64,000 nt of DNA from Janthinobacterium lividum. Its GTDB lineage: Bacteria; Pseudomonadota; Gammaproteobacteria; Burkholderiales; Burkholderiaceae_D. The notes under the pieces were generated by a model, which saw nothing but the letters and a program-made list of their open reading frames with translations, was not told where the DNA came from and did no database searches. The translations under genes were made by a program, and so were the position numbers. Positions 37,834 to 45,181 of the stretch are shown piece after piece. Location of the stretch: positions 3,348,001 through 3,412,000 of the forward strand of contig NZ_CP075583.1 of assembly GCF_023509035.1 (NCBI RefSeq). The letters are read 5' to 3'. Each line of letters opens with the position of its first letter. Position 1 is the stretch's first letter.

Positions 37834-38814
37834 TTAGGCCGGCCTGGCCGCCACCGTGGCCCAGTAGCGCGTGAAGTACGTCACTTGCAGCCCGTGCGAG
37901 GCGCACAGGCTTTCCAGTGCGGCGTCGATATCGTCGAGCCGGTAGGTGCCTGTGACGGGGCGCCGCGCCACGGCGGCGTCGCACGCCAGGCGCCCGCGCC
38001 GGTAGCGCGCCAGCTCCGCCACCAGCTGTTGCAGCGGCCAGTCGGCGGCCACCAGCATGCCGCGCAGCCAGCTGTCCTGATGCGTGGGCATGGCTTCCAC
38101 TTCATCCGCGCCAGTGTCTCCAAAGCGCAACTGCTGTCCCGCTTCCAGGCGGCGCACGGTATCCGGTCGCGCCGCGCAGCGCACCTCCACGGCGTGCTCG
38201 AAGACGCTGACGGTGCTGTCATCGTCGTTGCAGCGTATGCCGAAGCGCGTGCCCAGCGCGCGGATCACGCCGTGCGGGGTGTCGACCAGGAAGGGGCGCG
38301 GATCGGGCGCCGTCGTGATCATGATTTCGCCATGGTGCAGGCGGATGCGGCGCTGCGTGGCGCTGTAAGCGACATCCAGGGCGCTATCCGTATTCACCTC
38401 CAGGCGCCCGCCATCGGCCAAGGTGACGTGGCGGCGCTGGCCTGGTGCCGTGCGTAAGGACGCCGTCAAGGCTTGCCATGGGCCGGATTGCAAGCCCGCC
38501 TGGCCCAGCGCGATGCCGCCGCCGGCCGCCACCAGCAGCGCGAGTATCTTGGCGGCCGCGCGCCGGCGCCGCTGCGCCGCCTGCAGCGCGGGAATCGCCA
38601 GCGCTGCAGGTATCGTACCCAACTGGCCGTCCATGCGCTGCAGCAGGTCCCAGGCCCGTTCATGCTCGGCGCTGGCGTCGCGCCATGCCTGCAGGGCGGC
38701 CGGGTCGGCGCTGCCGCATTGGATTTCCACATGCCAGTGGGCGGCGGCGGCCAGCACCTTGCGGGCAAGAGGGGCTGAACGCGAGGCTGACTGCGGGGCG
38801 GAAGGAGAAAACAT
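37834..38814 (-). CDS. fecR: FecR-type anti-sigma/sigma regulator
   Basis: 326-residue inner-membrane signal carrier. The N-terminal cytosolic part (about 1-88) carries the FecR N-domain (ALQAWRDASAEHERAWDLL). One membrane helix follows (ILALLVAAGGGIALGQAGL), then the periplasmic FecR domain (RHVTLADGGRLEVNTDSAL, IRALGTRFGIRCNDD) and a C-terminal STN-like segment (GTYRLDDIDAALESLCASHGLQV). The ATG overlaps the fecI stop (ATGA), so translation is coupled. The partner receptor follows 115 bases downstream. Confidence 0.9.
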   Translation of the reverse strand: MFSPSAPQSASRSAPLARKVLAAAAHWHVEIQCGSADPAALQAWRDASAEHERAWDLLQRMDGQLGTIPAALAIPALQAAQRRRRAAAKILALLVAAGGGIALGQAGLQSGPWQALTASLRTAPGQRRHVTLADGGRLEVNTDSALDVAYSATQRRIRLHHGEIMITTAPDPRPFLVDTPHGVIRALGTRFGIRCNDDDSTVSVFEHAVEVRCAARPDTVRRLEAGQQLRFGDTGADEVEAMPTHQDSWLRGMLVAADWPLQQLVAELARYRRGRLACDAAVARRPVTGTYRLDDIDAALESLCASHGLQVTYFTRYWATVAARPA

Positions 38815-39332
38815 CAGCCGGCCGCCAGCATCAGGCATTCCGTGTAGGCGCGCACCAGGTGTTTCTTGACGGTTGGCAGGGATATGCCGAGGCGCCGGCT
38901 GATGTCCACATAACTGAGCTCCTCGATTTGCGCCAGCAGGAAGATGGCCCGCGTGCGCGCGCCCAGGCTGTCGAGCAGGCGGTCGATGGCGAGCAGGGTT
39001 TCGATGATGATGGCATGCGTTTCGGCGCACATCGATGCCGGCTCGGCTTGCTGGGCCAGCGCTTCCAGGTAGGCCTGCTCCAGCGCCTGGCGCCGATAGC
39101 GGTCGATCAGCAAGCCGCGCGCAATCGTCGCCAGGTAGCCGCGCGGCTCGCGCAGGGGCGCCAGCGGTGTCACCTCGCGCTTGCCCAGCAGGCGCAAAAA
39201 GGTGTCCTGCGCCAGATCGGCCGCCTCGGCGCGATTGCCCAGCTTGCCGCGCAGCCAGCCATACAGCCAGCCGTGGTGCTCGCTGTACAGGGTTTTCAGG
39301 TGGATGGCATGGACGGGGCTGACGGTACTCAC
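38814..39332 (-). CDS. fecI: FecI-type ECF sigma factor
   Basis: 172-residue extracytoplasmic-function sigma factor of the iron-starvation group. Region 2 is plain (LYSEHHGWLYGWLRGKLGNRAEAADLAQDTFLRLL) and region 4 has LSYVDISRRLGISLPTVKKHLVRAYTECL. The frame is open up to 39419, but I take the GTG at 39332 as the start because GGAG lies six bases upstream and the upstream part contains the Fur box. Translation is coupled to fecR by a four-base overlap. Expected target: the fecA promoter. Confidence 0.9.
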   Translation of the reverse strand: MSTVSPVHAIHLKTLYSEHHGWLYGWLRGKLGNRAEAADLAQDTFLRLLGKREVTPLAPLREPRGYLATIARGLLIDRYRRQALEQAYLEALAQQAEPASMCAETHAIIIETLLAIDRLLDSLGARTRAIFLLAQIEELSYVDISRRLGISLPTVKKHLVRAYTECLMLAAG

Positions 39333-39398
39333 TGCGTTCTCCAGGCAAGGGAAGAGCTGGGCTGACGGAACGCGGGGTGCCGGCTGGCTGGGCTGTTT

Positions 39399-39417
39399 GA
39401 GAATGATACTCATTATC
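39399..39417 (-). promoter_or_regulatory. Fur box upstream of fecI
   Basis: Read on the minus strand, GATAATGAGTATCATTCTC matches the 19-base Fur consensus (GATAATGATAATCATTATC) at 16 positions. It lies 67 bases before the fecI start. Iron-bound Fur should repress the fec genes here. Confidence 0.82.
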
Positions 39418-39437
39418 ACATTGCCACGCCGCCGGCG

Positions 39438-40040
39438 TCAATTGGCGTCGCCGCCCAGGCGCCAGCGCTCCTGCCACTGTTGCAGATCCGCCCAGGCTTG
39501 CTGCAGGGCGGTGGCGGACCAGTGCAGCAAGCTGTCGAGCGCCAGCAGGGTGCGCCGCAGGTGGATGCCGTCAAAAAACACGTGGTCTGCCACGACGGTG
39601 GCGGCCAGCCAGGCGGCGATGATGACGATGATGTCGTGGCGCCCGCTTTTCCACCAGCGCAGCGAGTGGCGGCGAAAGATCCACGGTACGCCCAGCGGAT
39701 TGGGCCAGTCGGCCAGCAAATGCATGATGCCGCCAGCGGCAAAGCCGAACAGGGGCGGCGCCCACAGGTGATGCGGCAATTGCAGGTAGGTGTAGACGAG
39801 CAGGGCGATCCAGGCCAGGCCCCAGTGCGTCCACGTGCGGTGCGTGATCCACAGCCGGTGCGTGCGCGCCCACCAGGCCACTTCCAGCCAGTCCGGCGCC
39901 GTGCCGCCCAGCGCGCCCATGACAAAGGCGAGCATGCTCAGCACTTGATAGGGGCCACCGGCGCCAGCGTGCGCGACGAGGGCCGCGGCGATCACGCCGG
40001 CAGCCCAACCGGTCGCATGATGCGCTTTGTTGGAAGCCAT
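39438..40040 (-). CDS. YdjM/DUF457-type membrane protein, putative metal-dependent hydrolase
   Basis: 200-residue inner-membrane protein with about five hydrophobic segments. The conserved polar residues of the family are visible: HHATGW near the N terminus, GGTAPDWLE, HRTWTHWGLAW and MHLLADWPNPLG, which would form a metal site at the membrane. The family is named a hydrolase by analogy only. E. coli YdjM, of the same family, is known to be LexA-regulated, and a LexA-like box lies 52 bases before this start. The ATG at 40040 is my choice; the frame is open upstream to 40205 but that would include the box. Confidence 0.82.
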   Translation of the reverse strand: MASNKAHHATGWAAGVIAAALVAHAGAGGPYQVLSMLAFVMGALGGTAPDWLEVAWWARTHRLWITHRTWTHWGLAWIALLVYTYLQLPHHLWAPPLFGFAAGGIMHLLADWPNPLGVPWIFRRHSLRWWKSGRHDIIVIIAAWLAATVVADHVFFDGIHLRRTLLALDSLLHWSATALQQAWADLQQWQERWRLGGDAN

Positions 40041-40091
40041 AGGAAATGTAAAACGCCATGCGGGCGCTTTGTGAAATGCAAGGGATATTAA

Positions 40092-40107
40092 CTGGATGAA
40101 TATACAG
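40092..40107. promoter_or_regulatory. LexA (SOS) box
   Basis: CTGGATGAATATACAG, a 16-base CTG-N10-CAG site with the AT-rich core and flanking TA expected of the gammaproteobacterial/betaproteobacterial LexA operator; it differs from the consensus mainly by G for T at the fourth base. It is 52 bases upstream of the ydjM-like gene and about 190 bases upstream of the small membrane peptide gene on the other strand. Confidence 0.7.
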
Positions 40108-40298
40108 TATTGAAGAGCATGGAGGGGCGCTATTTGCAGAATATCTGCTATTAAATTGTTAAATTGTGTGTCGGGAGGGTTTAGCCAGCGAACTCGGCAA
40201 CTCATGCCGGCCGGTCAAGTATGTTGTGCGGCTGATAATGCAATTGGCGCAGGGCGCGCTATGCTGAAGGTAGTCCTACGTTTTGAAGAGGTTGCGCC

Positions 40299-40403
40299 AT
40301 GAAAATCCCCCGCGAATTGCAGATTCCTGCCATCGTGTTTACGCTGGAAGCGGTGTTTATACTCGGCCTGTCGATGATTTTCCTGGTGCTGGTGCCGCGC
40401 TAG
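40299..40403 (+). CDS. 34-residue single-span membrane peptide
   Basis: MKIPRELQIPAIVFTLEAVF opens a peptide of 34 residues with one hydrophobic span (about 9-32) and basic ends. AAGAGG lies ten bases before the ATG. Length and shape recall small inner-membrane peptides (transporter subunits or SOS-linked toxins such as TisB), but there is no sequence match that I recognise. It is preceded by 258 bases holding the LexA box and followed by the convergent FHA gene. Confidence 0.55.
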   Translation: MKIPRELQIPAIVFTLEAVFILGLSMIFLVLVPR

Positions 40404-40473
40404 CACCCGACAAAAAGGTCATAGCGGTGTTGCACTGCCCATTTTTTCATACGCCAGCGTATGGGATGTATTT

Positions 40474-42078
40474 TTATGCGGTAAGCACGCTGCCGCTATC
40501 GCAAAGGGCAGCACCTTCGGTGCGAATGATCCAGCATTCCGGATACGGTTCGCTGGCGAAGCGTTTGTGCCTTCCGAAGCCGCTGAGCTTGTCGAGCGCG
40601 GTGGCGGGGGCCAGCGCTGTTTCCTTGCCGCTGGCCGTGTCCAGGTGCCAGAAACCGCCATTGCGGTGGAAGAGCACGGGCAGGCAACTGGCCTGCGGCG
40701 TGGCAAGGTGGCTTGCTGGCGTGGGCTGGGTGTCGGGCAGCAGCAGGTAAAAACACTCGGCGCGGGCGCCATGGTCGATGCGGTGCAGGATCACGCCGTG
40801 CGCGAGCAGGGCCGTGACGCTGAGCACGACGATACCCTTGATGCTGGCCGACAATTCGATGCGCATGCCCAGCCGCAGGGCGACGGGCTTGTGCTTGCCG
40901 GGCCATACGCCGTCGAGCAGTATACCGTAGCGCGACACGTCCTCGATTTCAAAGCCTTGCTGACCGCGGCGGATGATGGCATGGCGGCCTGACAAGCGAC
41001 GCGTCAAGCCATTGTTGTCCTGGCCGTCGGGGCTGAAATGGCTGAGCAGCACATCGGCTTCCGGGTCGACCAATTCGAAACGACCCAGCATGCATTCTTC
41101 CAGCGCGAACAGGCGGATCTGGCGCTGTTCGCCCGCTTCCGGCGCCGCATTGACGAGGCAGGCGGCCTGGCTAGTATGCGGATGGCAGTGGCTGACGGCG
41201 GGCAGGTCGACTTCGATCAATTCCTCGTCCCAGGCGATGGTGGTAAAACCCATGTCGATCTTGCCTTGCGGCGCAGATAAATCCACGTGGGCAATGCCGG
41301 CATTGCGTGCCGTCACGTCGAGGTTGCAGCCGTCGCCGCCCGTCACGCGGGCAATCGAGGCGTCGTCGGCCATCACGCGCACGTTCTTGTGCGTGCTGAG
41401 GAATATCTGGTGGATTTCCGTCAGGGTTGCGTCGCGGCGCGGCACGAGGATGACGAAGGTGCATACCCATTTCTGCGCCACGGCGCCATCGACGTGGCTG
41501 TGCACTTCGACTTCGATCTGGTATTGCCCGTGCTCCTTGTTGCGTGAGGAAAACTCGACAAACACGGGGCGCCAGTCGCCGCGCGTGGTGCGCACGAAAT
41601 CATGCTGCACCTGGCCGCGGGGAATCAAATCCGAGCGCAGGCGCAAGGTCAGCTGCGGTGCGCAGGCTGCGCTCATGCCGCGCAATTCCATTTTCAGGGT
41701 TTGCCGTCCGCCTGCCGCTCGGGGATCGAAGCCGCTGATGTGCAGATGGGCTTGCACCGGCTGGTAGGCCGGGGGCACCGCTGACGCGGCAACGGGGGCT
41801 GGCGTGAACGTCGGAGGCACGGCGGAAACTGGCACAGGGCCGCTCACGGCTTGAAAGACAGCGTCATGGGCCGGGGCGTGCGAAAGCGCCGTTGCCGATG
41901 GCTCGGAACGGGCGCTGCGCAGTGCGGTCAACAGGTCGTAGCTGCTGGGGGCAGTCGTCGCTTGCGGGTGGTTGCCCGCGCAGACTGTTTCCCCAGGCAA
42001 GACCCAGAACGTACAGTGCGGGTGCTCCGGGTTGCTGCATTTTTTCATGACATTCTGACTCGAATCGAGCGGGGACAT
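40474..42078 (-). CDS. FHA-domain protein with N-terminal zinc-finger-like motif
   Basis: 534-residue protein of unknown role. It opens with a Cys/His cluster (MKKCSNPEHPHC, then ETVCAGNH) suggestive of a small zinc knuckle, then a Pro/Ala-rich linker, a large beta-rich middle (about 110-300), and an FHA-type phosphothreonine-binding domain at about 340-440 (GRFELVDPEADVLLSHFS, TRRLSGRHAIIRR, FEIEDVSRYGILLDG). No membrane helix. AGAGGG four bases before the ATG at 42078 fixes the start. A PP2C phosphatase gene lies 720 bases upstream on the same strand and a Ser/Thr kinase 7 kb away. It is a candidate reader for that kinase (inference). Confidence 0.8.
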   Translation of the reverse strand: MSPLDSSQNVMKKCSNPEHPHCTFWVLPGETVCAGNHPQATTAPSSYDLLTALRSARSEPSATALSHAPAHDAVFQAVSGPVPVSAVPPTFTPAPVAASAVPPAYQPVQAHLHISGFDPRAAGGRQTLKMELRGMSAACAPQLTLRLRSDLIPRGQVQHDFVRTTRGDWRPVFVEFSSRNKEHGQYQIEVEVHSHVDGAVAQKWVCTFVILVPRRDATLTEIHQIFLSTHKNVRVMADDASIARVTGGDGCNLDVTARNAGIAHVDLSAPQGKIDMGFTTIAWDEELIEVDLPAVSHCHPHTSQAACLVNAAPEAGEQRQIRLFALEECMLGRFELVDPEADVLLSHFSPDGQDNNGLTRRLSGRHAIIRRGQQGFEIEDVSRYGILLDGVWPGKHKPVALRLGMRIELSASIKGIVVLSVTALLAHGVILHRIDHGARAECFYLLLPDTQPTPASHLATPQASCLPVLFHRNGGFWHLDTASGKETALAPATALDKLSGFGRHKRFASEPYPECWIIRTEGAALCDSGSVLTA

Positions 42079-42392
42079 TTTGCCCTCTGTTATACCTGAG
42101 AGCTTACGCGCTTTTGCACCTGCTTGGCAACTTTCGCAGTGCCGGAAAGCGCTCTTTTTGCCCAAATTCATGCCTCTGATCACACCGCGTTATGCATGCC
42201 GTGGAAATTATTGCTCAAAAACACATTTTATATCTTTCTGGATATGTTGTTTTGATATTGCATGTAATGTTCTCCCGTCAACGCGCGTGCGCTCCGGACA
42301 CGCATTTTTACGCCTGCAATGCGAGCCTGGCGGCATTTTGCATTATGCTGGCGCAACCGTTACCCCCCCCACACGCTGCCTGACTCCGAGAG
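42079..42392. other. Divergent intergenic region, FHA gene and DUF2177 gene
   Basis: 314 bases with no convincing gene; the FHA frame stays open to 42183 but has no better start. The middle (about 42200-42280) is AT-rich and should contain promoters in both directions. I see no clean consensus promoter and no operator repeats. Confidence 0.5.
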
Positions 42393-42818
42393 ATGACCAT
42401 GCCTGTCCAACGCCCGCTCCAGCTTGCCATAGCCTATGGCGCCACCTTGTGCGTATTCCTGGCCCTCGACGCCCTGTGGCTGGCGGTGCTGATGAAGCCC
42501 GTGTACGCTGCGGCGCTGGGACCGCTGCTGGCGGACACGCCCCGCTGGGCGCCGGCCACGCTGTTTTATCTGTTGTATGGGGCGGGGTTGCTGGTCTTTG
42601 CCATCCTGCCAGGGTTGCGCGTGCGCCGCGGGCGCACGGCGGCGGCACTGGGCGCGGTGCTCGGGCTGCTTGCCTATGGCACCTATGATTTGAGCAACTA
42701 TGCGACCTTGCGCGACTGGCCGCTGGCTTTGACGGTGATCGACATGGCCTGGGGCAGCGTGCTGTCGGCCGTATCTGCCACGGCCGGTTATCTGGCTGCT
42801 AGCCGCCTGGGGCGGTGA
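42393..42818 (+). CDS. DUF2177 family membrane protein
   Basis: 141-residue inner-membrane protein with four hydrophobic segments. The signature LALDALWLAVLMKPVYAAALGPLL and the later GLLAYGTYDLSNYATLRDWPLALTVIDMAWG identify DUF2177, whose function is unknown. The start may be the second ATG (42399), six bases after GAGAG. Its 3' end overlaps the 3' end of the PP2C phosphatase gene on the other strand by 20 bases. Confidence 0.85.
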   Translation: MTMPVQRPLQLAIAYGATLCVFLALDALWLAVLMKPVYAAALGPLLADTPRWAPATLFYLLYGAGLLVFAILPGLRVRRGRTAAALGAVLGLLAYGTYDLSNYATLRDWPLALTVIDMAWGSVLSAVSATAGYLAASRLGR

Positions 42819-43749
42819 ACTCCGCATCGAAGCGCAGCGCCAGCATGGTAATGTTGTCGCTATGCAAGCCTTTTGGCGGGTGGGCGAGGAAATCGTCGAA
42901 CAGGGTGCTGACGGCCTGTGCGGCAGTCTTGCCGGCACACAGGGCAGGCCAGCGGGCCGTGAGGGCCAAAGGATCCTCGCAGGCCCAGAAGCCGTCGCTG
43001 GCCAGCAGATAGTGGGCGCCGGGCCGCACGCGCAGCACCCGGCGGTCACCCAGGTGTGCGAGGAACGGCGGCAAGGTGGCCGCATCGAGGCCGCGCAGGG
43101 GCTTGTCGAGCTGCAAGCTGTCGCTGATGGCGTTTCCTAAAATAAATGCCTGCGAGATTTGCGGGTGGTGCTCGCCGTGCACTGCCGCACGCCAGCGCGT
43201 CTCGTCGAGCGCGCCGCGCATGGCGTACACGGTGGCCGGCACGTGGTCCACGGTGAGGATGCTGGCCATCCCGTCGGCAATTTCATACAGGCGCGAATCG
43301 CCCACGTGATACAGCAGCGGCGCTTCGCCGGGCGGCACTTCCAGCAAGGTCAGGGTGGTGCCGGGCGGCCGCGCCTGGGCTGGCGCGGTCCTGGCGAAGG
43401 TATCCTGCAAGCGCGTGTGCAAGGCGTCGAGCCGGGCTGCCAGGCTGGCCGTGTCGAGGCAGGCGGGCATCGCCAGCAAGCCTCGCACGGCCGCCTCCGC
43501 CGCTTCGCGCCCTTGGCCGTGGCCGCCCATGCCGTCGAGCACGGCGGCGCGCACATGGCCAGACGGCCAGCCCGGTACCTGGCAGTGGAACGGCGCCTGC
43601 CGCGACAGGCAGACGGCGTGGCCGCTGGCATCGATCAGCAGGAAATTGTCCTGGTTTTCGCGGCGTGGCTGGGGGCCGGCGCCTACGCTGGTGCCAGCGG
43701 CGGCGTCGAGCCAGGGGCCGAAGTCGAGCTCGTCATTAATTAAATGCAT
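42799..43749 (-). CDS. PP2C-type Ser/Thr protein phosphatase
   Basis: 316-residue cytosolic phosphatase removing phosphate from Ser/Thr. The metal-dependent core is visible: RENQDNFLL near residue 30, AVLDGMGGHGQGREAAE (metal-binding Asp-Gly), LYHVGDSRLY, LLASDGFW and HSDNITMLAL. All five usual PP2C motifs are there, so it should be active. It lies upstream of the FHA gene on the same strand with a DUF2177 gene between on the other strand. It may reverse the kinase encoded at 31464-33767 (inference). Confidence 0.9.
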   Translation of the reverse strand: MHLINDELDFGPWLDAAAGTSVGAGPQPRRENQDNFLLIDASGHAVCLSRQAPFHCQVPGWPSGHVRAAVLDGMGGHGQGREAAEAAVRGLLAMPACLDTASLAARLDALHTRLQDTFARTAPAQARPPGTTLTLLEVPPGEAPLLYHVGDSRLYEIADGMASILTVDHVPATVYAMRGALDETRWRAAVHGEHHPQISQAFILGNAISDSLQLDKPLRGLDAATLPPFLAHLGDRRVLRVRPGAHYLLASDGFWACEDPLALTARWPALCAGKTAAQAVSTLFDDFLAHPPKGLHSDNITMLALRFDAEFTAPGG

Positions 43750-43838
43750 CGGTTGGTGCGGTCCAGGCGGCCAGCAATGTTGATCATAGGACGCAGCTTA
43801 GCCGATATTGTGCAGGGGCGATACCTTGCCTGTCGCGC

Positions 43839-43873
43839 AAAAAAAAACCTGCGGCAGCGGGCTGGCGCAGGTT
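43839..43873 (-). terminator. Rho-independent terminator of the glycine-zipper protein gene
   Basis: On the minus strand, AACCTGCG (43873-43866) pairs with CGCAGGTT (43853-43846) and is followed by seven further T. It lies 27 bases after the stop at 43901. Confidence 0.85.
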
Positions 43874-43900
43874 TTTCATGGTACGGGTGCAGGGCAGTGC

Positions 43901-44356
43901 TTAGCGGCGATGGCCCCAGCCACGGCCATGATCATGGTCATGGTAGTCGCGGTCATAGTAGTCGCGGCGGCCATGGTCGCGGTAATAGCCGCGGCCCGGT
44001 TGCACGTAGACGACAGCCGGAGGGCCGTAGTAGCGCGGTGGCGGTGCATAATACACTGGCTGCGGAGCAGGGGCGTAGTACACGGGCTGCGGCGCAGGCG
44101 CATAATAGGTTTCACGGTAGCCGCCGCGATAGCCGCCGCGGTCATAATAGCGGTCATTCGTGCTGATGCTGTTGCCGACGGCGGCGCCAAGCACGCCACC
44201 GACGATCGCGCCATTGCGCCCGCCGGTGCTGTTGCCAATGGCCGCTCCGACAACGGCGCCTGCAACGGTATTGAAGTCGCGGTCACCGGCGACTGCGGCC
44301 GAAGACACAGCCACTGCCGCTACTATTACCGCACCCAGGAGTTTCTTGTTCAACAT
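43901..44356 (-). CDS. Glycine-zipper, Tyr/Pro-rich envelope protein
   Basis: 151 residues. Signal peptide (about 1-23, LLGAVIVAAVAVSSAAVAG), then a glycine-zipper 2TM-like stretch (TVAGAVVGAAIGNSTGGRNG, AIVGGVLGAAVGNSI) that can insert in a membrane, then Tyr/Pro repeats (two copies of YYAPAPQPV) and a His/Asp/Arg-rich tail. AAGGA precedes the ATG at 44356. Resembles Rcc01693/SlyB-like small outer-envelope proteins only in composition; function unknown. Confidence 0.78.
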   Translation of the reverse strand: MLNKKLLGAVIVAAVAVSSAAVAGDRDFNTVAGAVVGAAIGNSTGGRNGAIVGGVLGAAVGNSISTNDRYYDRGGYRGGYRETYYAPAPQPVYYAPAPQPVYYAPPPRYYGPPAVVYVQPGRGYYRDHGRRDYYDRDYHDHDHGRGWGHRR

Positions 44357-44476
44357 GGCATTTCCTTCCATTCCGGCGAGATCACAATGATCTGCATGAA
44401 CAGGACTATATCTGCTGCTCACCGCTTGCTCCACGTCTAATACAACTTATTACAATCCTGCCCCGACGGTAACAAG

Positions 44477-45007
44477 TCAGCGCAGGCGCGCCTGCCATTC
44501 CGGACGCAGCAAGCTGTACATTTTGACGTCGCGCATCACGCCGTGGATAAAGAAGGCCTGGCGCATCAAGCCCTCCTGGGTAAAACCGTTCTTTTGCGCG
44601 ATGCGTTCGGAGCCGATGTTCAGCGGGTCCATCAGCAGCTCCAGCCGGTGATACGGATAGGCGCTGAACAGGTAGTCGACCACCAGGCGCGTCGCTTCGC
44701 TGATGTAGCCGCGTCCGTCCCGCTGCCGGTCGAACAGGCGGTAGCCGATCTCGCGCGAGGCTGGCGTGCGGCTCTTGAAGTGCGTGATCGTGCCGATGAT
44801 GTGCTGGGCGTGATCTTCGATGAGGAATAATTCGCTATCTTCGGTCACAAAACCCGATTGCAGGAAGTCGCGCCGCATGGCCTCGGGCGACTTGAACTGC
44901 ATCGAGAAAAACTCGCCGCGCGAGGGCAAGTCGTTGACGAGGGAAATATAGGTATTCAGGTCGGCGGCGGTCAAATGCCGTATGGTGCAGAGAGTTCCCT
45001 TGAGCAT
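44477..45007 (-). CDS. GNAT-family N-acetyltransferase, RimJ/RimL-like
   Basis: 176-residue cytosolic acetyltransferase. The acetyl-CoA binding region is seen as EIGYRLFDRQRDGRGYISEATRLVVDYLF, and the ending LLMDPLNIGSERIAQKNGFTQEG is typical of RimJ/RimL-type proteins that acetylate protein N-termini or amines. Substrate unknown. It stands alone, divergent from the M28 peptidase gene with 174 bases between. Confidence 0.88.
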   Translation of the reverse strand: MLKGTLCTIRHLTAADLNTYISLVNDLPSRGEFFSMQFKSPEAMRRDFLQSGFVTEDSELFLIEDHAQHIIGTITHFKSRTPASREIGYRLFDRQRDGRGYISEATRLVVDYLFSAYPYHRLELLMDPLNIGSERIAQKNGFTQEGLMRQAFFIHGVMRDVKMYSLLRPEWQARLR

Positions 45008-45181
45008 GGCGATATCCGGTGGCGATCACGATCTGCATGGTAATCGACTCTGGCGTAAACAGGCAATCGATGCCGTAAAAGTTGCTGCAATGACAGAATA
45101 AATACGCTATCGTAGAAAGCCGCGCCTTGCCCACGGCCACGGCGTACCCGCTTCGACCTTGTTGACTGGAACTGAACTTAC

